This document shows positions 18,333-26,943 of a stretch of DNA of 64,000 nucleotides, one piece after another (position 1 is the stretch's first letter; each line of letters opens with the position of its first letter). The notes under the pieces are model-generated. The model saw nothing but the letters and a program-made list of their open reading frames with translations, had not been told where the DNA came from and did not search any database. A program made the position numbers and the translations under genes. The stretch comes from Stenotrophomonas sp. 704A1. GTDB taxonomy: Bacteria > Pseudomonadota > Gammaproteobacteria > Xanthomonadales > Xanthomonadaceae. The DNA is taken from contig NZ_CP130831.1 in assembly GCF_030549525.1 (NCBI RefSeq), forward strand, positions 2,877,501-2,941,500, given 5' to 3'.

Positions 18333-18974
18333 ATGTCTGCTCCCCGCTCGTCGTCCGCCAAGTCGTTCACCGTCCACATTCCGCGCAACGCCCTGAAGAT
18401 TGCCGGCATCGCCTTCGGTGTCGGCATCCTGCTGTTCGTGCTGGTCTGGCTGACCGGCCGCGACAAGGAATTCTTCCGTGCCGACCCGGCCGTACAGACG
18501 CCGCAGGAAACCGCCCAGGTCGAACCGCTGCCGGAACCGCTGGCCGCTGCCGCCGGCTCCAGCGACATGCCCGACGCCAAGCCCGCACCGATCGCGGAAG
18601 AGGACGCACCGAAGCTGGTGGAAACCGCGCCGCCGCCCCCGCCGGCCATCGCCGAGCCGGCGCCGGCCGCGCCGGGCAGCCCCGCAGCAGCGACCGCCAA
18701 TGCGCAGCCGATGCCGATTGCCGGCCAGTCGCCGCCACCGGCCTACCCGGCCGCGGCGCTGCGCCGTGGCGAAGCGGGCAGCGTGGTGGTGCGCGTGGAG
18801 GTGGACGCGACCGGCTACCCGAACAACGTGACGGTGATCCAGCGCAGTGGCTCGCGTGAGCTCGACCGCGCCGCCACCGATGCGGTGCGTCGCTGGCGCT
18901 TCAGTCCGGCCGTCAGCAATGGCCAGCCGGTGCCGGGCAGCATTGAAGTGCCCTTTGACTTCAAGCCGCAGTAA
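18333..18974 (+). CDS. TonB-like energy transducer
   Basis: 213 residues from ATG 18333. A cytoplasmic Ser/Lys-rich start is followed by one membrane helix (ALKIAGIAFGVGILLFVLVW, about 22-41), a Pro/Ala/Glu-rich periplasmic spacer (about 50-130) and a C-terminal TonB domain (about 135-213) with PPAYPAAALRRGEAGSVVVR and RSGSRELDRAATDAVRRW. TonB proteins carry proton-motive-force energy from ExbBD to outer-membrane receptors; no exbBD genes are nearby. A second, shorter paralogue follows 117 bp downstream, an apparent tandem duplication since their C-terminal domains are similar. Confidence 0.85.
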   Translation: MSAPRSSSAKSFTVHIPRNALKIAGIAFGVGILLFVLVWLTGRDKEFFRADPAVQTPQETAQVEPLPEPLAAAAGSSDMPDAKPAPIAEEDAPKLVETAPPPPPAIAEPAPAAPGSPAAATANAQPMPIAGQSPPPAYPAAALRRGEAGSVVVRVEVDATGYPNNVTVIQRSGSRELDRAATDAVRRWRFSPAVSNGQPVPGSIEVPFDFKPQ

Positions 18975-19091
18975 CTGAACGCTTCCCGGCGGCAAAACTG
19001 AACCCTGGCGGCAGCGTTGACGCAGCGGTGACACACCGCTACGTCGGGTCGGGCAAGACTCTGGGCGTCGTTACCGACCGAGGAGTTTGCG

Positions 19092-19658
19092 ATGACTGCC
19101 ACCACCCATGAAAACCTCCATTCGCCGCAGCGGCAGCAGGACGGCACGGTGTCGAACACGCCCACGTCGCCGTGGTTGTGGCTGGCGCTGATCGTGGCGA
19201 TGTTCGCGGCCGCCTTCATGTGGCTGCGCTTGGCCAACCATGATGACGTGGCGCCCGCCCCGGTGGGCGAGCGCATGCTGCCGGCAACCGAAACACCGGT
19301 GGCAACCGCGCCGCCGGCCGCCCGCCAGGCCGCGCCGGCGACGAGTCAGCGCAAGGCGGCGCCGGCACTGCGCAACCGTGAAGCGCGCCCGCTGGCCAGC
19401 AACAGCAAGCCGGCCTACCCGGCTGCGGCGCTGCGCAGCGGCGTGCAGGGCAGCGTGGTCGCCAGCCTGAACGTGGATACCCGCGGCAACGTCACCGACG
19501 CGGCGATCGTTTCGCGCAGCGGCGAGCGCAGCCGCGACCTGGACCGCGCGGTGCTGAGCACCGTGCAGGGCTGGAAGTTCGAACCGGCGGTGCACAATGG
19601 CCGCGCTGTGGCCAGCGTGGTGCGCGTGCCGGTGGATTTCCGTACCGAACAGCGTTGA
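19092..19658 (+). CDS. Second TonB-like protein
   Basis: 188 residues; ATG with GAGGAG upstream (the site at 19080-19085 is strong). One helix (about 27-46, WLWLALIVAMFAAAFMWL), a shorter Pro/Ala spacer and a TonB domain with KPAYPAAALRSGVQGSVVAS and RDLDRAVLSTVQGWKFEPAV. It is similar to the preceding gene in its C-terminal 80 residues. May serve a subset of receptors, such as the TonB-dependent receptor at 36 kb; no direct evidence. A clean terminator follows. Confidence 0.85.
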   Translation: MTATTHENLHSPQRQQDGTVSNTPTSPWLWLALIVAMFAAAFMWLRLANHDDVAPAPVGERMLPATETPVATAPPAARQAAPATSQRKAAPALRNREARPLASNSKPAYPAAALRSGVQGSVVASLNVDTRGNVTDAAIVSRSGERSRDLDRAVLSTVQGWKFEPAVHNGRAVASVVRVPVDFRTEQR

Positions 19659-19684
19659 TCGCGGACGAGGGGTTCGTGATGTTC

Positions 19685-19712
19685 GACGGAGGCTCCGGCC
19701 TCCGTCTTTTTT
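19685..19712 (+). terminator. Rho-independent terminator after tonB-like genes
   Basis: Stem GACGGAGGC/GCCTCCGTC with a four-base loop, followed by a T-run (19707-19712). It begins 27 bp after the stop of the second tonB-like gene. Confidence 0.88.
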
Positions 19713-19726
19713 GCGCGCGGGTTGGG

Positions 19727-19930
19727 ATTCCGCCGGGCATGGCCCGGCGCTACCGAGCGGTACGCGCGCGGATGTATTCCGCCGGGCATGGCCCGGCGCT
19801 ACCGAGCGGTATGCGTGCGGATGCATTCCGCCGGCCATGGCCCGGCGCTACCGGGCGGTACGCGCGCGGATGCATTCCGCCGGGCATGGCCCGGCGCTAC
19901 CGGGCGGTACGCGCGCGGATGCATTCCGCA
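19727..19930. repeat. Tandem array of a 49-bp REP-containing unit
   Basis: Four consecutive 49-bp units begin at 19727, 19776, 19825 and 19874, and a partial fifth (ATTCCGC) begins at 19923. Each holds the palindrome CCGGGCATGGCCCGG and a GCGCTACCG(A/G)GCGGTA tail, with only a few substitutions between copies (e.g. CCGGCCATGG in the third). It fills the space between the tonB-like terminator and the aroA stop. Confidence 0.95.
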
Positions 19931-19944
19931 GCGGCGCTGTTGCC

Positions 19945-21252
19945 TCAGGCCAGGTTGAACCCGGCACTGCGCGCCAGGCCGTCGAAATCCGGGAAGGACG
20001 TGGCGACGTTGGCGATGTCGTTGATGCGTACCTCGCCATCGCTGATCTGGCCGGCAATGGCGAAGGCCATGGCGATGCGGTGGTCACCGTGGCTTTCGAT
20101 AATGCCGCTGCCCAGGCGTGCGCCGCCGTGCAGGGTGGCGCCGTCTTCGGTTTCATCCACCTGCATGCCCAGCGCGCGCAGGCCGGTCGCCATCGCCGCC
20201 AGGCGATCGGACTCCTTCACCCGCAGTTCGGCGGCGCCGGTGACCACGGTCTGGCCTTGGGCGGCGGCGGCGGCCACGAACAGCGCCGGAAACTCGTCGA
20301 TCATGTCCGGCACCAGCGCCTCGGGAATGCGCGCGCCCTTCAGCGGCGCGTAGCGCACCACCAGATCAGCCACCGGCTCCCCGCCCTGCTCTGCCGGATT
20401 CTCCTCGGTGATGTCGGCGCCCATCAGGCGCAGCGCCTGCAACAGGCCGGTACGGCGCGGATTCAGGCCGACCTGGCACAGGCGCAGTTCGGAGCCGGGG
20501 ATAATGCTGGCCGCGACCAGGAAGAACGCAGCCGAGGAGAAGTCCGCCGGCACCACGATATCGGTGGCACGCAGGCGCTGGCCGCCGCGCAGGCGCGCCT
20601 TGCCCGGCGAGAACGTGATGTCCACGCCGAAGGCGGACAGCATGCGCTCGGTGTAATCGCGGGTGGGATGCGGTTCGAGCACAGAGGTTTCGCCCTGCGC
20701 GTACAGGCCGGCCAGCAGCACCGCCGATTTGATCTGGGCGCTGGCCACCGGCGAGGCGAAATCGATGCCGTGCAGTGCCTGGCCGCCATGCACGCGCAGC
20801 GGCGGGGTGCCATCGCTTTCGGTGTCGATCTTCGCGCCCATCTGCGACAGCGGGCCGGTGACACGACGCATCGGGCGGCCGGACAGTGATTCATCGCCCA
20901 CCAGCGTGCAGTCGAACGCCTGACCCGCCAGCAGGCCGGCCAGCAGGCGCATGCCGGTGCCGGCGTTGCCGCAGTCCAGCGGTGCGTCCGGCGCCTTCAG
21001 GCCGTCGATGCCCACGCCGTGCACGATCCGCTGCGACGGACTGGGCGTTTCGATACGCACGCCCAGCTGGCTGAAGATGCGCGCGGTGGCGCGGGTGTCT
21101 TCGCCTTCCAGGAAGCCCTCGATATGCGAGGTGCCATCGGCCAGCGCGGCGAACATCACCGAGCGATGCGAGACCGACTTGTCGCCGGGAATGGTCAGGC
21201 TGCCCTGCAGGGGCTGGCCCTTGCGGGCAATCCAGTGCTGCGCGTTGCTCAT
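19945..21252 (-). CDS. aroA: 3-phosphoshikimate 1-carboxyvinyltransferase (EPSP synthase)
   Basis: 435 residues, full length. Key segments: PGDKSVSHRSVMFAALADG near residue 23 (shikimate-3-phosphate and PEP binding Lys/Ser/Arg), LDCGNAGTGMRLLAGLLAG near 95 (the LxxGNAGT signature), SLSGRPMRRV and the C-terminal RVKESDRLAAM and GDHRIAMAFA motifs. The NAGTG/GDHR set matches the class II-like enzymes by my reading. It makes EPSP in the shikimate pathway, the step before chorismate. It is the last gene of a leftward serC-pheA-aroA set with short gaps (about 70 and 50 bp), linking chorismate, phenylalanine and serine synthesis. Confidence 0.97.
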   Translation of the reverse strand: MSNAQHWIARKGQPLQGSLTIPGDKSVSHRSVMFAALADGTSHIEGFLEGEDTRATARIFSQLGVRIETPSPSQRIVHGVGIDGLKAPDAPLDCGNAGTGMRLLAGLLAGQAFDCTLVGDESLSGRPMRRVTGPLSQMGAKIDTESDGTPPLRVHGGQALHGIDFASPVASAQIKSAVLLAGLYAQGETSVLEPHPTRDYTERMLSAFGVDITFSPGKARLRGGQRLRATDIVVPADFSSAAFFLVAASIIPGSELRLCQVGLNPRRTGLLQALRLMGADITEENPAEQGGEPVADLVVRYAPLKGARIPEALVPDMIDEFPALFVAAAAAQGQTVVTGAAELRVKESDRLAAMATGLRALGMQVDETEDGATLHGGARLGSGIIESHGDHRIAMAFAIAGQISDGEVRINDIANVATSFPDFDGLARSAGFNLA

Positions 21253-21325
21253 CGTTCGATCGTTCCGTAAACGCCGGTTGCCGGCGGTGCATCAGGGGCG
21301 GTGGCCGCAGCCATCGCAACAGGAA

Positions 21326-22525
21326 TCAGGGCACGGCCACCGGATAGGAACCGAGCACCTTGATCTGCGCCGAGTGTGCTTCCAGTTCGGCCAGCGCAGC
21401 CTGCATCGGCGCATCGTCGATGTGGCCGGCCAGGTCGATGAAGAAGCCGTACTCCCACTTGCCGTGGTGCGAGGGACGCGACTCGATGCGGTTCATGCTG
21501 ATGCCGTGGCGGGCGAACGGGCTGAGCACGTCGAACAGCGCGCCCGGCTTGTCATGGATGAACACCAGCACCGAGGTGCGGTCGTGGCCGGAGGTCGGGA
21601 AGATGGTGCGGCCCACCACCAGGAAACGGGTGGTGTTGTCGGCATCGTTCTGGATCGGCTTGGTGACCACCTTCTTCAGGCCGTACACGTGGCCGGCGCT
21701 TTCGCCGCCAATCGCAGCCGCATCGTCGGCATTGCGCGCACGGCGCGCGCCCTCGGCGTTGCTGGCTACCGGAATCTTCTCGGCCTTGGGCAGGTTGGCG
21801 CGCATCCATGCCGAGGTCTGCATGAAGGACTGCGGGTGGCCGTACACACGTTCGATGTCCTCGATGCGGCCGCTGCGCGACATCAGGTACTGCTGCACGC
21901 GCAGTTCCACTTCACCGCAGATCTTCAGGTTGGAGGTCAGGAACATGTCCAGGGTGATCTGGATGGTGCCCTGCCCCGAGTTCTCCACCGGCACCACGCC
22001 GAAATCGGCATTGCCCGCTTCCACTTCCTGGAACACTTCCTCGATGCTGGCCATCGGCAGGCCCAGCGCCGAGCGGCCGAAGTGCTTGAGCACGGCCTGC
22101 TGGCTGAAGGTGCCTTCCGGACCGAGGTAGCCGATCTTCAGCGGCTCCTGCTGGGCCAGGCAGGCCGACATGATTTCGCGATAGACATGCACCAGCAGTT
22201 CATCGCTGAGCGGGCCTTCATTGCGGTCCACCACCATGCGCAGCACCTGCGCTTCGCGTTCGGGGCGGTAGTAGTCCACCGCCGCAGCCAGCTTGCCCTT
22301 GGCCTTGCCGACCTGGTGGGCAAACTGCGCGCGCTCGGCGATCAGGCTCTGGATGTCACGGTCGATCTGGTCGATCTTCGAGCGCACGTCGGCCAGCGCC
22401 AGCGGCGCCTGGGTGGGTGCCGGCGTCGCCTTCGATTTTGACTTGGCCTTGGCCTCGGAGGCGGCCACAGGCTTGGCCGCTTCGGCCTTCTTCGGCGCCT
22501 TCTTGCTGGATTTGCTGCTTGCCAT
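21326..22525 (-). CDS. pheA: Bifunctional chorismate mutase / prephenate dehydratase (P-protein)
   Basis: 399 residues from ATG 22525, which has AAGGAATTCCG upstream. An unusual Lys/Ala/Ser-rich N-terminal tail (about 1-45) precedes the AroQ chorismate mutase domain (RSKIDQIDRDIQSLIAERAQ, about 50-130). Then comes prephenate dehydratase (IGYLGPEGTFSQQAVLKHFG, about 135-320, with the PVENSGQGT and TRFLVVG motifs) and a C-terminal ACT domain (about 325-395) containing GALFDVLSPFARHGISMNRI and ESRPS for phenylalanine feedback. It takes chorismate to phenylpyruvate. No leader peptide for attenuation is evident in the 51-bp gap after serC. The basic tail is seen in Xanthomonadaceae homologues as far as I recall. 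Confidence 0.96.
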   Translation of the reverse strand: MASSKSSKKAPKKAEAAKPVAASEAKAKSKSKATPAPTQAPLALADVRSKIDQIDRDIQSLIAERAQFAHQVGKAKGKLAAAVDYYRPEREAQVLRMVVDRNEGPLSDELLVHVYREIMSACLAQQEPLKIGYLGPEGTFSQQAVLKHFGRSALGLPMASIEEVFQEVEAGNADFGVVPVENSGQGTIQITLDMFLTSNLKICGEVELRVQQYLMSRSGRIEDIERVYGHPQSFMQTSAWMRANLPKAEKIPVASNAEGARRARNADDAAAIGGESAGHVYGLKKVVTKPIQNDADNTTRFLVVGRTIFPTSGHDRTSVLVFIHDKPGALFDVLSPFARHGISMNRIESRPSHHGKWEYGFFIDLAGHIDDAPMQAALAELEAHSAQIKVLGSYPVAVP

Positions 22526-22576
22526 CGGAATTCCTTGGTGCGGGGCACGCACCCGACGGTGCGCGCCGTTCGTTGC

Positions 22577-23662
22577 TCAGCCGTGTCGCTGCTGGAAATC
22601 GGCCATGAAGGCGACCAGCGCCTCGGCACCGGCCAGCGGCATGGCGTTGTACAGCGAGGCGCGGATGCCCCCGACCACCTTGTGCCCCTTCAGCGCCAGC
22701 AGGCCGGCGGCCTTGGCGTCGGTGACAAAGCGGGCGTCGAGGTCGGCGCTGGGCAGGAAGAACGGAATGTTCATCCGCGACCGTGCCGAAGGGGCCACCT
22801 CGTTGCGGTAGAAACCGCCCGACGCATCGATCGCGCCGTACACCAGCGCGGCCTTGGCCGCGTTGCGACTGGCGAACTCGACCACGCCGCCTTCGGCCAG
22901 CATCCACTTGAACACGAGCCCGGCCAGGTACCAGTTCCAGGTGGGCGGGGTGTTGAGCATGGAATCGCGGGCAACGTGCGAACGGTAATCGAAGATGTCC
23001 GCGCGTGGCTGGCCGCCGCGCTCCAGCAGATCACGGCGGATGATCATCACCGCGATGCCGACCGGGCCCAGGTTCTTCTGCGCGCCGGCATAGATCACGC
23101 CGTAGCGGCGCACATCCAGCGGTTCGCTGGCGATGGACGAGCTGAAGTCGGCCACCAGCGGAATACTTCCGGTATCGGGCACATCACGGAACTCGACCCC
23201 GTGGATGGTCTCGTTGGCGGTGATGTGCACGTAGGCAGCATCCGGCGAGAGCTGCCAGCCGCTGCGCTCGGGCAGCTGGCGATAGCCCTCGGCCTCGCTG
23301 CTGGCGGCGATGTTGACGTCCAGGTAGGGGCTGGCCTGCTTCACCGCGGTCCTGCCCCAGTGGCCGCTGACCACGTAGTCGGCACGCTGGCCGGGGCTGG
23401 CGAAGTTGAGCGGAATCAGCGCCTGCTGGGTGGTGGCACCGCCGGGCAGGAACAGCACCGCATAGTCCTGGGGAATGTCGAGCAGGCGGCGCAGATCGGC
23501 CTCGGCCTCGGCTGCCACGGACATGAACTCCGGGCCGCGGTGGCTCATTTCCACGATCGAGGCACCGCTCCCGTGCCAGTCCAGCATTTCCGCCTGCGCC
23601 TGGCGCAGGACCGATTCCGGCAAGGTTGCGGGGCCGGCACTGAAGTTGAACGCGCGCGTCAT
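22577..23662 (-). CDS. serC: Phosphoserine aminotransferase
   Basis: 361 residues from ATG 23662 ([15 protein letters not shown]); the frame is open further upstream but lacks family sequence there. PLP enzyme of fold type I: the lysine that binds PLP is in [12 protein letters not shown] (about residues 190-202), and the N-terminal NFSAGPA and phosphate-site SHRGPEF motifs are intact. The C-terminal part holds MNIPFF and [17 protein letters not shown]. It makes 3-phosphoserine from 3-phosphohydroxypyruvate and also acts in pyridoxal phosphate synthesis. First gene of the serC-pheA-aroA group, presumably with its promoter between 23663 and 23856. Confidence 0.97.
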   Translation of the reverse strand: MTRAFNFSAGPATLPESVLRQAQAEMLDWHGSGASIVEMSHRGPEFMSVAAEAEADLRRLLDIPQDYAVLFLPGGATTQQALIPLNFASPGQRADYVVSGHWGRTAVKQASPYLDVNIAASSEAEGYRQLPERSGWQLSPDAAYVHITANETIHGVEFRDVPDTGSIPLVADFSSSIASEPLDVRRYGVIYAGAQKNLGPVGIAVMIIRRDLLERGGQPRADIFDYRSHVARDSMLNTPPTWNWYLAGLVFKWMLAEGGVVEFASRNAAKAALVYGAIDASGGFYRNEVAPSARSRMNIPFFLPSADLDARFVTDAKAAGLLALKGHKVVGGIRASLYNAMPLAGAEALVAFMADFQQRHG

Positions 23663-23856
23663 GTCACACCTGTGGGGCAAGACCTCTAGTATGCCGCAGT
23701 GCACCAGCCTTGCGGCCTTGTGCGGCAAGGGAAATTTGGTTTCATTGGAATCCATTTGCCGCGCGGAAGACCGTGCCCGCTGCGGCGGGCAATGCGCCGG
23801 GCCGCTCAAGCGGCTGCGCGGGGCGCCGGCACCGGGTCAGGCCCGGCCGATCAGGT

Positions 23857-24666
23857 TCAGCGTGCGCCGAACCAGAGCAGCAGGCTGAGCACTGCAGCCA
23901 GCAGCAAGGCGCTGCCCAGCAGCCACGGCCAGCGCCGGACCCGCCGTTGCGGCATCGGCGCCACCGGTGCCAGCTCGGCCTCGTCGCTGCCCTCGTCGTC
24001 GGTGACCGGCGGTCGCCGGCGCGGGTCGTGCGGCACTTCCAGCACGAACCGGTGCTGGCCATCGAACACCAGCTGATCGCCCGCCTGCAGCCAGCAGTGG
24101 CGGACCGGCACGCCGTTGACCCGGGTGCCGTCGGTGCTGCCCAGATCGCGCAGCAGCACCCGCTCTGCGTGCACTTCCACGCGCGCGTGCTGTTCGGCAA
24201 ACGCAGGTTCGTCGATTTCGATATCGGCTTCGCCGCCGCGGCCGATCACCCGGGAACGGGCCAGGGTGAAGCTGCGCCCGTGGTGAAGACCGCCGACGCC
24301 GCGCAGCAGGCGCTGTTCGTCCCCGCTGCCGTCGCCGCCCGCAGCCGGCGCAGGGGCCTGCAGCAGCGTCTCGACCTCGCCCTGCAGCACCATTTCCACG
24401 CCATCCACGTACACCGCGTCGCCGGCCCGCAGCAGCGCCATGCGCCGCACCGGCCGGCCGTTCACGTGGATGCCGCGGATGCCGTTGCCGACCTGCAGCC
24501 AGAGACCGCGATCATCCATGCAGAACTGCGCCAGCAACAGCGCGCCGTTGCCGGCATCGCCCAGGCGTACGCTGCCGTTGGCCTGGCGCACGATGCGTTG
24601 CACCCCGGGCCGCAGCGGCTGGTCGGGCTGTTGTTGTTGACTGAAGTGAACAAGCAGGTTCTGCAC
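23857..24666 (-). CDS. Membrane protein with two FHA domains
   Basis: About 269 residues if begun at the GTG at 24666; there is no good ribosome site and the frame extends further upstream, so the start is uncertain. First FHA domain: IRGIHVNGRPVRRMALLRAG. Second FHA domain is canonical: SRVIGRGGEADIEIDEPA, then a QHARVEV core and LLRDLGSTDGTRVNGVPV. A Pro/Asp/Glu-rich linker leads to one C-terminal membrane helix (WPWLLGSALLLAAVLSLLLWF). FHA domains bind phosphothreonine, so it should link a Ser/Thr kinase signal to the membrane, but no kinase is nearby. Divergent from the PHA-type genes. Role unknown. Confidence 0.75.
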   Translation of the reverse strand: MQNLLVHFSQQQQPDQPLRPGVQRIVRQANGSVRLGDAGNGALLLAQFCMDDRGLWLQVGNGIRGIHVNGRPVRRMALLRAGDAVYVDGVEMVLQGEVETLLQAPAPAAGGDGSGDEQRLLRGVGGLHHGRSFTLARSRVIGRGGEADIEIDEPAFAEQHARVEVHAERVLLRDLGSTDGTRVNGVPVRHCWLQAGDQLVFDGQHRFVLEVPHDPRRRPPVTDDEGSDEAELAPVAPMPQRRVRRWPWLLGSALLLAAVLSLLLWFGAR

Positions 24667-24791
24667 GCGGCGCAGACTAGCAGGTTGGCCGCCAACGAAG
24701 AAGAACCTGCGATGAGCGCTTGGCGCAGGCCTGCCGGATGCGCACAATGCTCGCCCTCTCTGATCATCCCCGCCCTGCGCCAGGAGCCTGC

Positions 24792-25067
24792 ATGTCCACC
24801 ATCGATGTCCGCCACGCCCACGCCCTGCCCGACGCCCAGGCCCGCGAGGCGATCGAACAGGTTGCCGCCAAGCTGGGCGAGCGCTTCGGCCTGAAGTCGT
24901 CGTGGACCGCGGACGTGCTGAATTTCTCGGGCAGCGGCGTGGACGGCGCGATCGAACTGCAGCCGGGCGCGGTACGCGTGACGGCCAAGCTCGGCTTCCT
25001 GCTGTCGGCGATGAAGGGCATGGTGGAAAGCGAAATCCAGCGCGTGCTGAAGGAAAAGCTGGGCTGA
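24792..25067 (+). CDS. PHA-system family small protein
   Basis: 91 residues from ATG 24792, with AGGAG upstream. The sequence has IDVRHAHALPDAQAREAIEQ and VAAKLGERFGL at the N terminus and a TAKLGFLLSAMKGMVESEIQ segment near the end, which I recognise as the poly(hydroxyalkanoate) granule-associated/system family of small soluble proteins. A phasin-like gene follows by 80 bp, so the two probably act together on storage granules or their regulation. No PHA synthase gene is in the window. Confidence is for the family; granule function is inference. Confidence 0.78.
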   Translation: MSTIDVRHAHALPDAQAREAIEQVAAKLGERFGLKSSWTADVLNFSGSGVDGAIELQPGAVRVTAKLGFLLSAMKGMVESEIQRVLKEKLG

Positions 25068-25147
25068 ACCTGCGCTGCGGCCGTCACGGCCCAGCAACGT
25101 CGGCGCGCGCTACTCTCGGGGGCAGGCCCAACTCCCCGGGAAATGCG

Positions 25148-25639
25148 ATGAACCGTTACGAGAATGACGACCGCCGCGATGACGATGCCTCCTTTGGCGA
25201 CCAGGCCGAGCGCTTTTCGCGCAGGCTGAGTGATTCGGCACAGCAGGTCTGGCTGGCCGGGCTCGGCGCGCTGGGCCGTGCACAGGCCGAAGGTGGCCGC
25301 TTCTTCGATGGCCTGGTGAAGGAAGGCGAAGCCTGGGAAGCGCGCCGCCGCGAACGTGCCGGTGAGCAGGAGCCCGGCTGGCGCGACAACGTGGAGCATT
25401 CGCTGGACGAGGCGCGTGAAAAAGCCTCCGGCACCTGGACCAAGGTCGAAAAGGCATTTGATGACCAGGTGCAGGGCGTGCTCAAGCGCCTGCGCGTGCC
25501 CACCGCCGATGAAGTGGCCGCCCTGGAAGCGCGCCTGGATGCCCTCAGCGCGCGCCTGGCCAAACTGGAACACCGGGCGTCGGCCGATATCGATGCCCCC
25601 TCGCCGGGCAGCCACCAGGCCCCGGGCAGCACCCCCTGA
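25148..25639 (+). CDS. Phasin-like protein
   Basis: 163 residues from ATG 25148. An acidic, Arg/Asp-rich start is followed by the phasin-type helix RRLSDSAQQVWLAGLGALGR (about 26-45), then AQAEGGRFFDGLVKEGEAWE and a long amphipathic coiled-coil-like region to about 140 (ARLDALSARLAKLEHR). The C-terminal tail is low-complexity (Ser/Pro/Gly/Gln). PhaF/PhaI-type phasins coat storage granules and can bind DNA; the strongly charged tail of PhaF is not present. It follows the small PHA-system gene in one transcript. Confidence 0.75.
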   Translation: MNRYENDDRRDDDASFGDQAERFSRRLSDSAQQVWLAGLGALGRAQAEGGRFFDGLVKEGEAWEARRRERAGEQEPGWRDNVEHSLDEAREKASGTWTKVEKAFDDQVQGVLKRLRVPTADEVAALEARLDALSARLAKLEHRASADIDAPSPGSHQAPGSTP

Positions 25640-25683
25640 ACCGATTGTTGCAATGCAATAAATTTTCGTTGACAATCGCGTGG

Positions 25684-25750
25684 AACCCGCCAATCGCTTC
25701 GGCTGCCGTTTGTTCCCTCCCCTCACGGCTTCAGGATTGGCGGGTTTTTT
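25684..25750 (+). terminator. Terminator-like structure after the phasin gene, with long loop
   Basis: AACCCGCCAATC (25684-25695) pairs with GATTGGCGGGTT (25735-25746) over a 39-base loop and runs into six T, so it can end the upstream transcript. A TTGACA lies just before it (25669-25674), so it may belong to a short independent RNA. Confidence 0.6.
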
Positions 25751-25875
25751 CGTGCCCGCCACATGCTGATCTGCGGGCTGCATCACGGTTCCTGTCGGGA
25801 ACGTCCTGACGCAAGCAGCCAGCCGCCGCTTTACACTGTCTGCTTCCGTTTTCGCCCCTTCCGTCGTCGCCCTGC

Positions 25876-26898
25876 ATGCTTCCCTGGATTCTGGCCCTGC
25901 TGTCGGCCCTGCTCATCTGCACCCTGGCCATTGTCTATCTGTGGTGGATCAAGCGCCGGCGCACCGAGATGCAACTGGGCCTGCAGGCCCTGGCGGGCAT
26001 GCACTGGCGCGAGTTCTCGACGCTGATCAAGCGCATGCTGAGCGAGCAGCGCGGCCTGCGCGAACTGCACGACCCGACCGACGAGAACCGTGAGCCGAGC
26101 AGCGATTTCCTGCTCAGCGATGGTCCCAATACCTGGCTGGTGTCGTGCAAGCACGGCCTGGCCTACCGCATCGGCACCGCAGCGGTGAACGAACTGGGGG
26201 CTGCCGCGCGCCTGTCCGGCGCCAGGGGCGGTGTGCTGATCACCGAAGGCCGGGTCGAGCGTGACGGGTCGGGAGCGGCCGAGAAGCAGGCGGTGGAAGT
26301 GCTGGACGGGCCCCGGCTGTGGCCTTTGCTGCAGCCCTATCTGCCGGCCGATATTGAAACGCGCATCCGCGCCAGCGCACGCCATGAAGCGCTGCGCCGT
26401 ATCGCCATTGCGGCGCTGGGTGCGGTAACGCTGGGCCTGCTGGTCGGGCTGGGCCTGCAGGGCCTGCGCATGGAGGACCCGGCTGCGGCGCCGGCCCCAC
26501 GGGTCGCAGCACCGCCTGCGGCACCGGTTGCAGCGCCCGCTGCGCCGGTTGCAGCGGCCAGAGACGCTGGCACCGCCGGCGCAGCGCCGCCAGCGGCAGC
26601 CGCCGCCACCGCAACCACCGCCGATCCACGCAGCAACCCGAACCCGGACGCGGCGACGCTGGATCGTTACCAGGCCGAGCTGGCCCGCGCGCTGGCCGGC
26701 CAGTCCGGCATCGCCAGCGGCGTCTGGCTGACCCGGCAGACCCTGGCCATCAACCGCACCGGGGAACTGGAAACGGTCTGGCCGCGGGTCTGCCAGGAAG
26801 TGCTGCGCTACCCCGCCCTGCGCAACGTGCGCGTGCAGCTCAACGCGCGCCCGGGCGTGGATGAGCCGGTGCGCTGGCGGCAGTGCGCCACGTATTGA
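25876..26898 (+). CDS. Membrane-anchored restriction-endonuclease-fold (Mrr-like) protein
   Basis: 340 residues. One N-terminal helix (LPWILALLSALLICTLAIVYL), then a soluble domain (about 40-155) with MHWREFSTLIKRMLSEQRGL, SSDFLLSDGPNTWLVSCKHG and GARGGVLITEG. This matches Mrr/RecB-type folds, with an Asp (SDFLL) and a Lys (SCKHG); the usual acidic residue before the Lys is Ser here, so catalysis is doubtful. A second helix at about 175-195 (AIAALGAVTLGLLVGLGLQG) is followed by a Pro/Ala-rich linker and a C-terminal part with LARALAGQSGIASGVWL. No DNA-modification gene is adjacent. Convergent with hutC. Role unknown; a membrane-localised nuclease-fold scaffold is possible. Confidence 0.75.
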   Translation: MLPWILALLSALLICTLAIVYLWWIKRRRTEMQLGLQALAGMHWREFSTLIKRMLSEQRGLRELHDPTDENREPSSDFLLSDGPNTWLVSCKHGLAYRIGTAAVNELGAAARLSGARGGVLITEGRVERDGSGAAEKQAVEVLDGPRLWPLLQPYLPADIETRIRASARHEALRRIAIAALGAVTLGLLVGLGLQGLRMEDPAAAPAPRVAAPPAAPVAAPAAPVAAARDAGTAGAAPPAAAAATATTADPRSNPNPDAATLDRYQAELARALAGQSGIASGVWLTRQTLAINRTGELETVWPRVCQEVLRYPALRNVRVQLNARPGVDEPVRWRQCATY

Positions 26899-26943
26899 AT
26901 CGGGCAGGGAACCGGCAGCGCCACGCCAGGCGTGGATGCGCCC

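Noticed and set aside
19727..19930. Regular 49-bp repeat as a possible CRISPR array
   Set aside because: The repeat is contiguous with no unique spacers, contains the REP palindrome and has no cas genes nearby.
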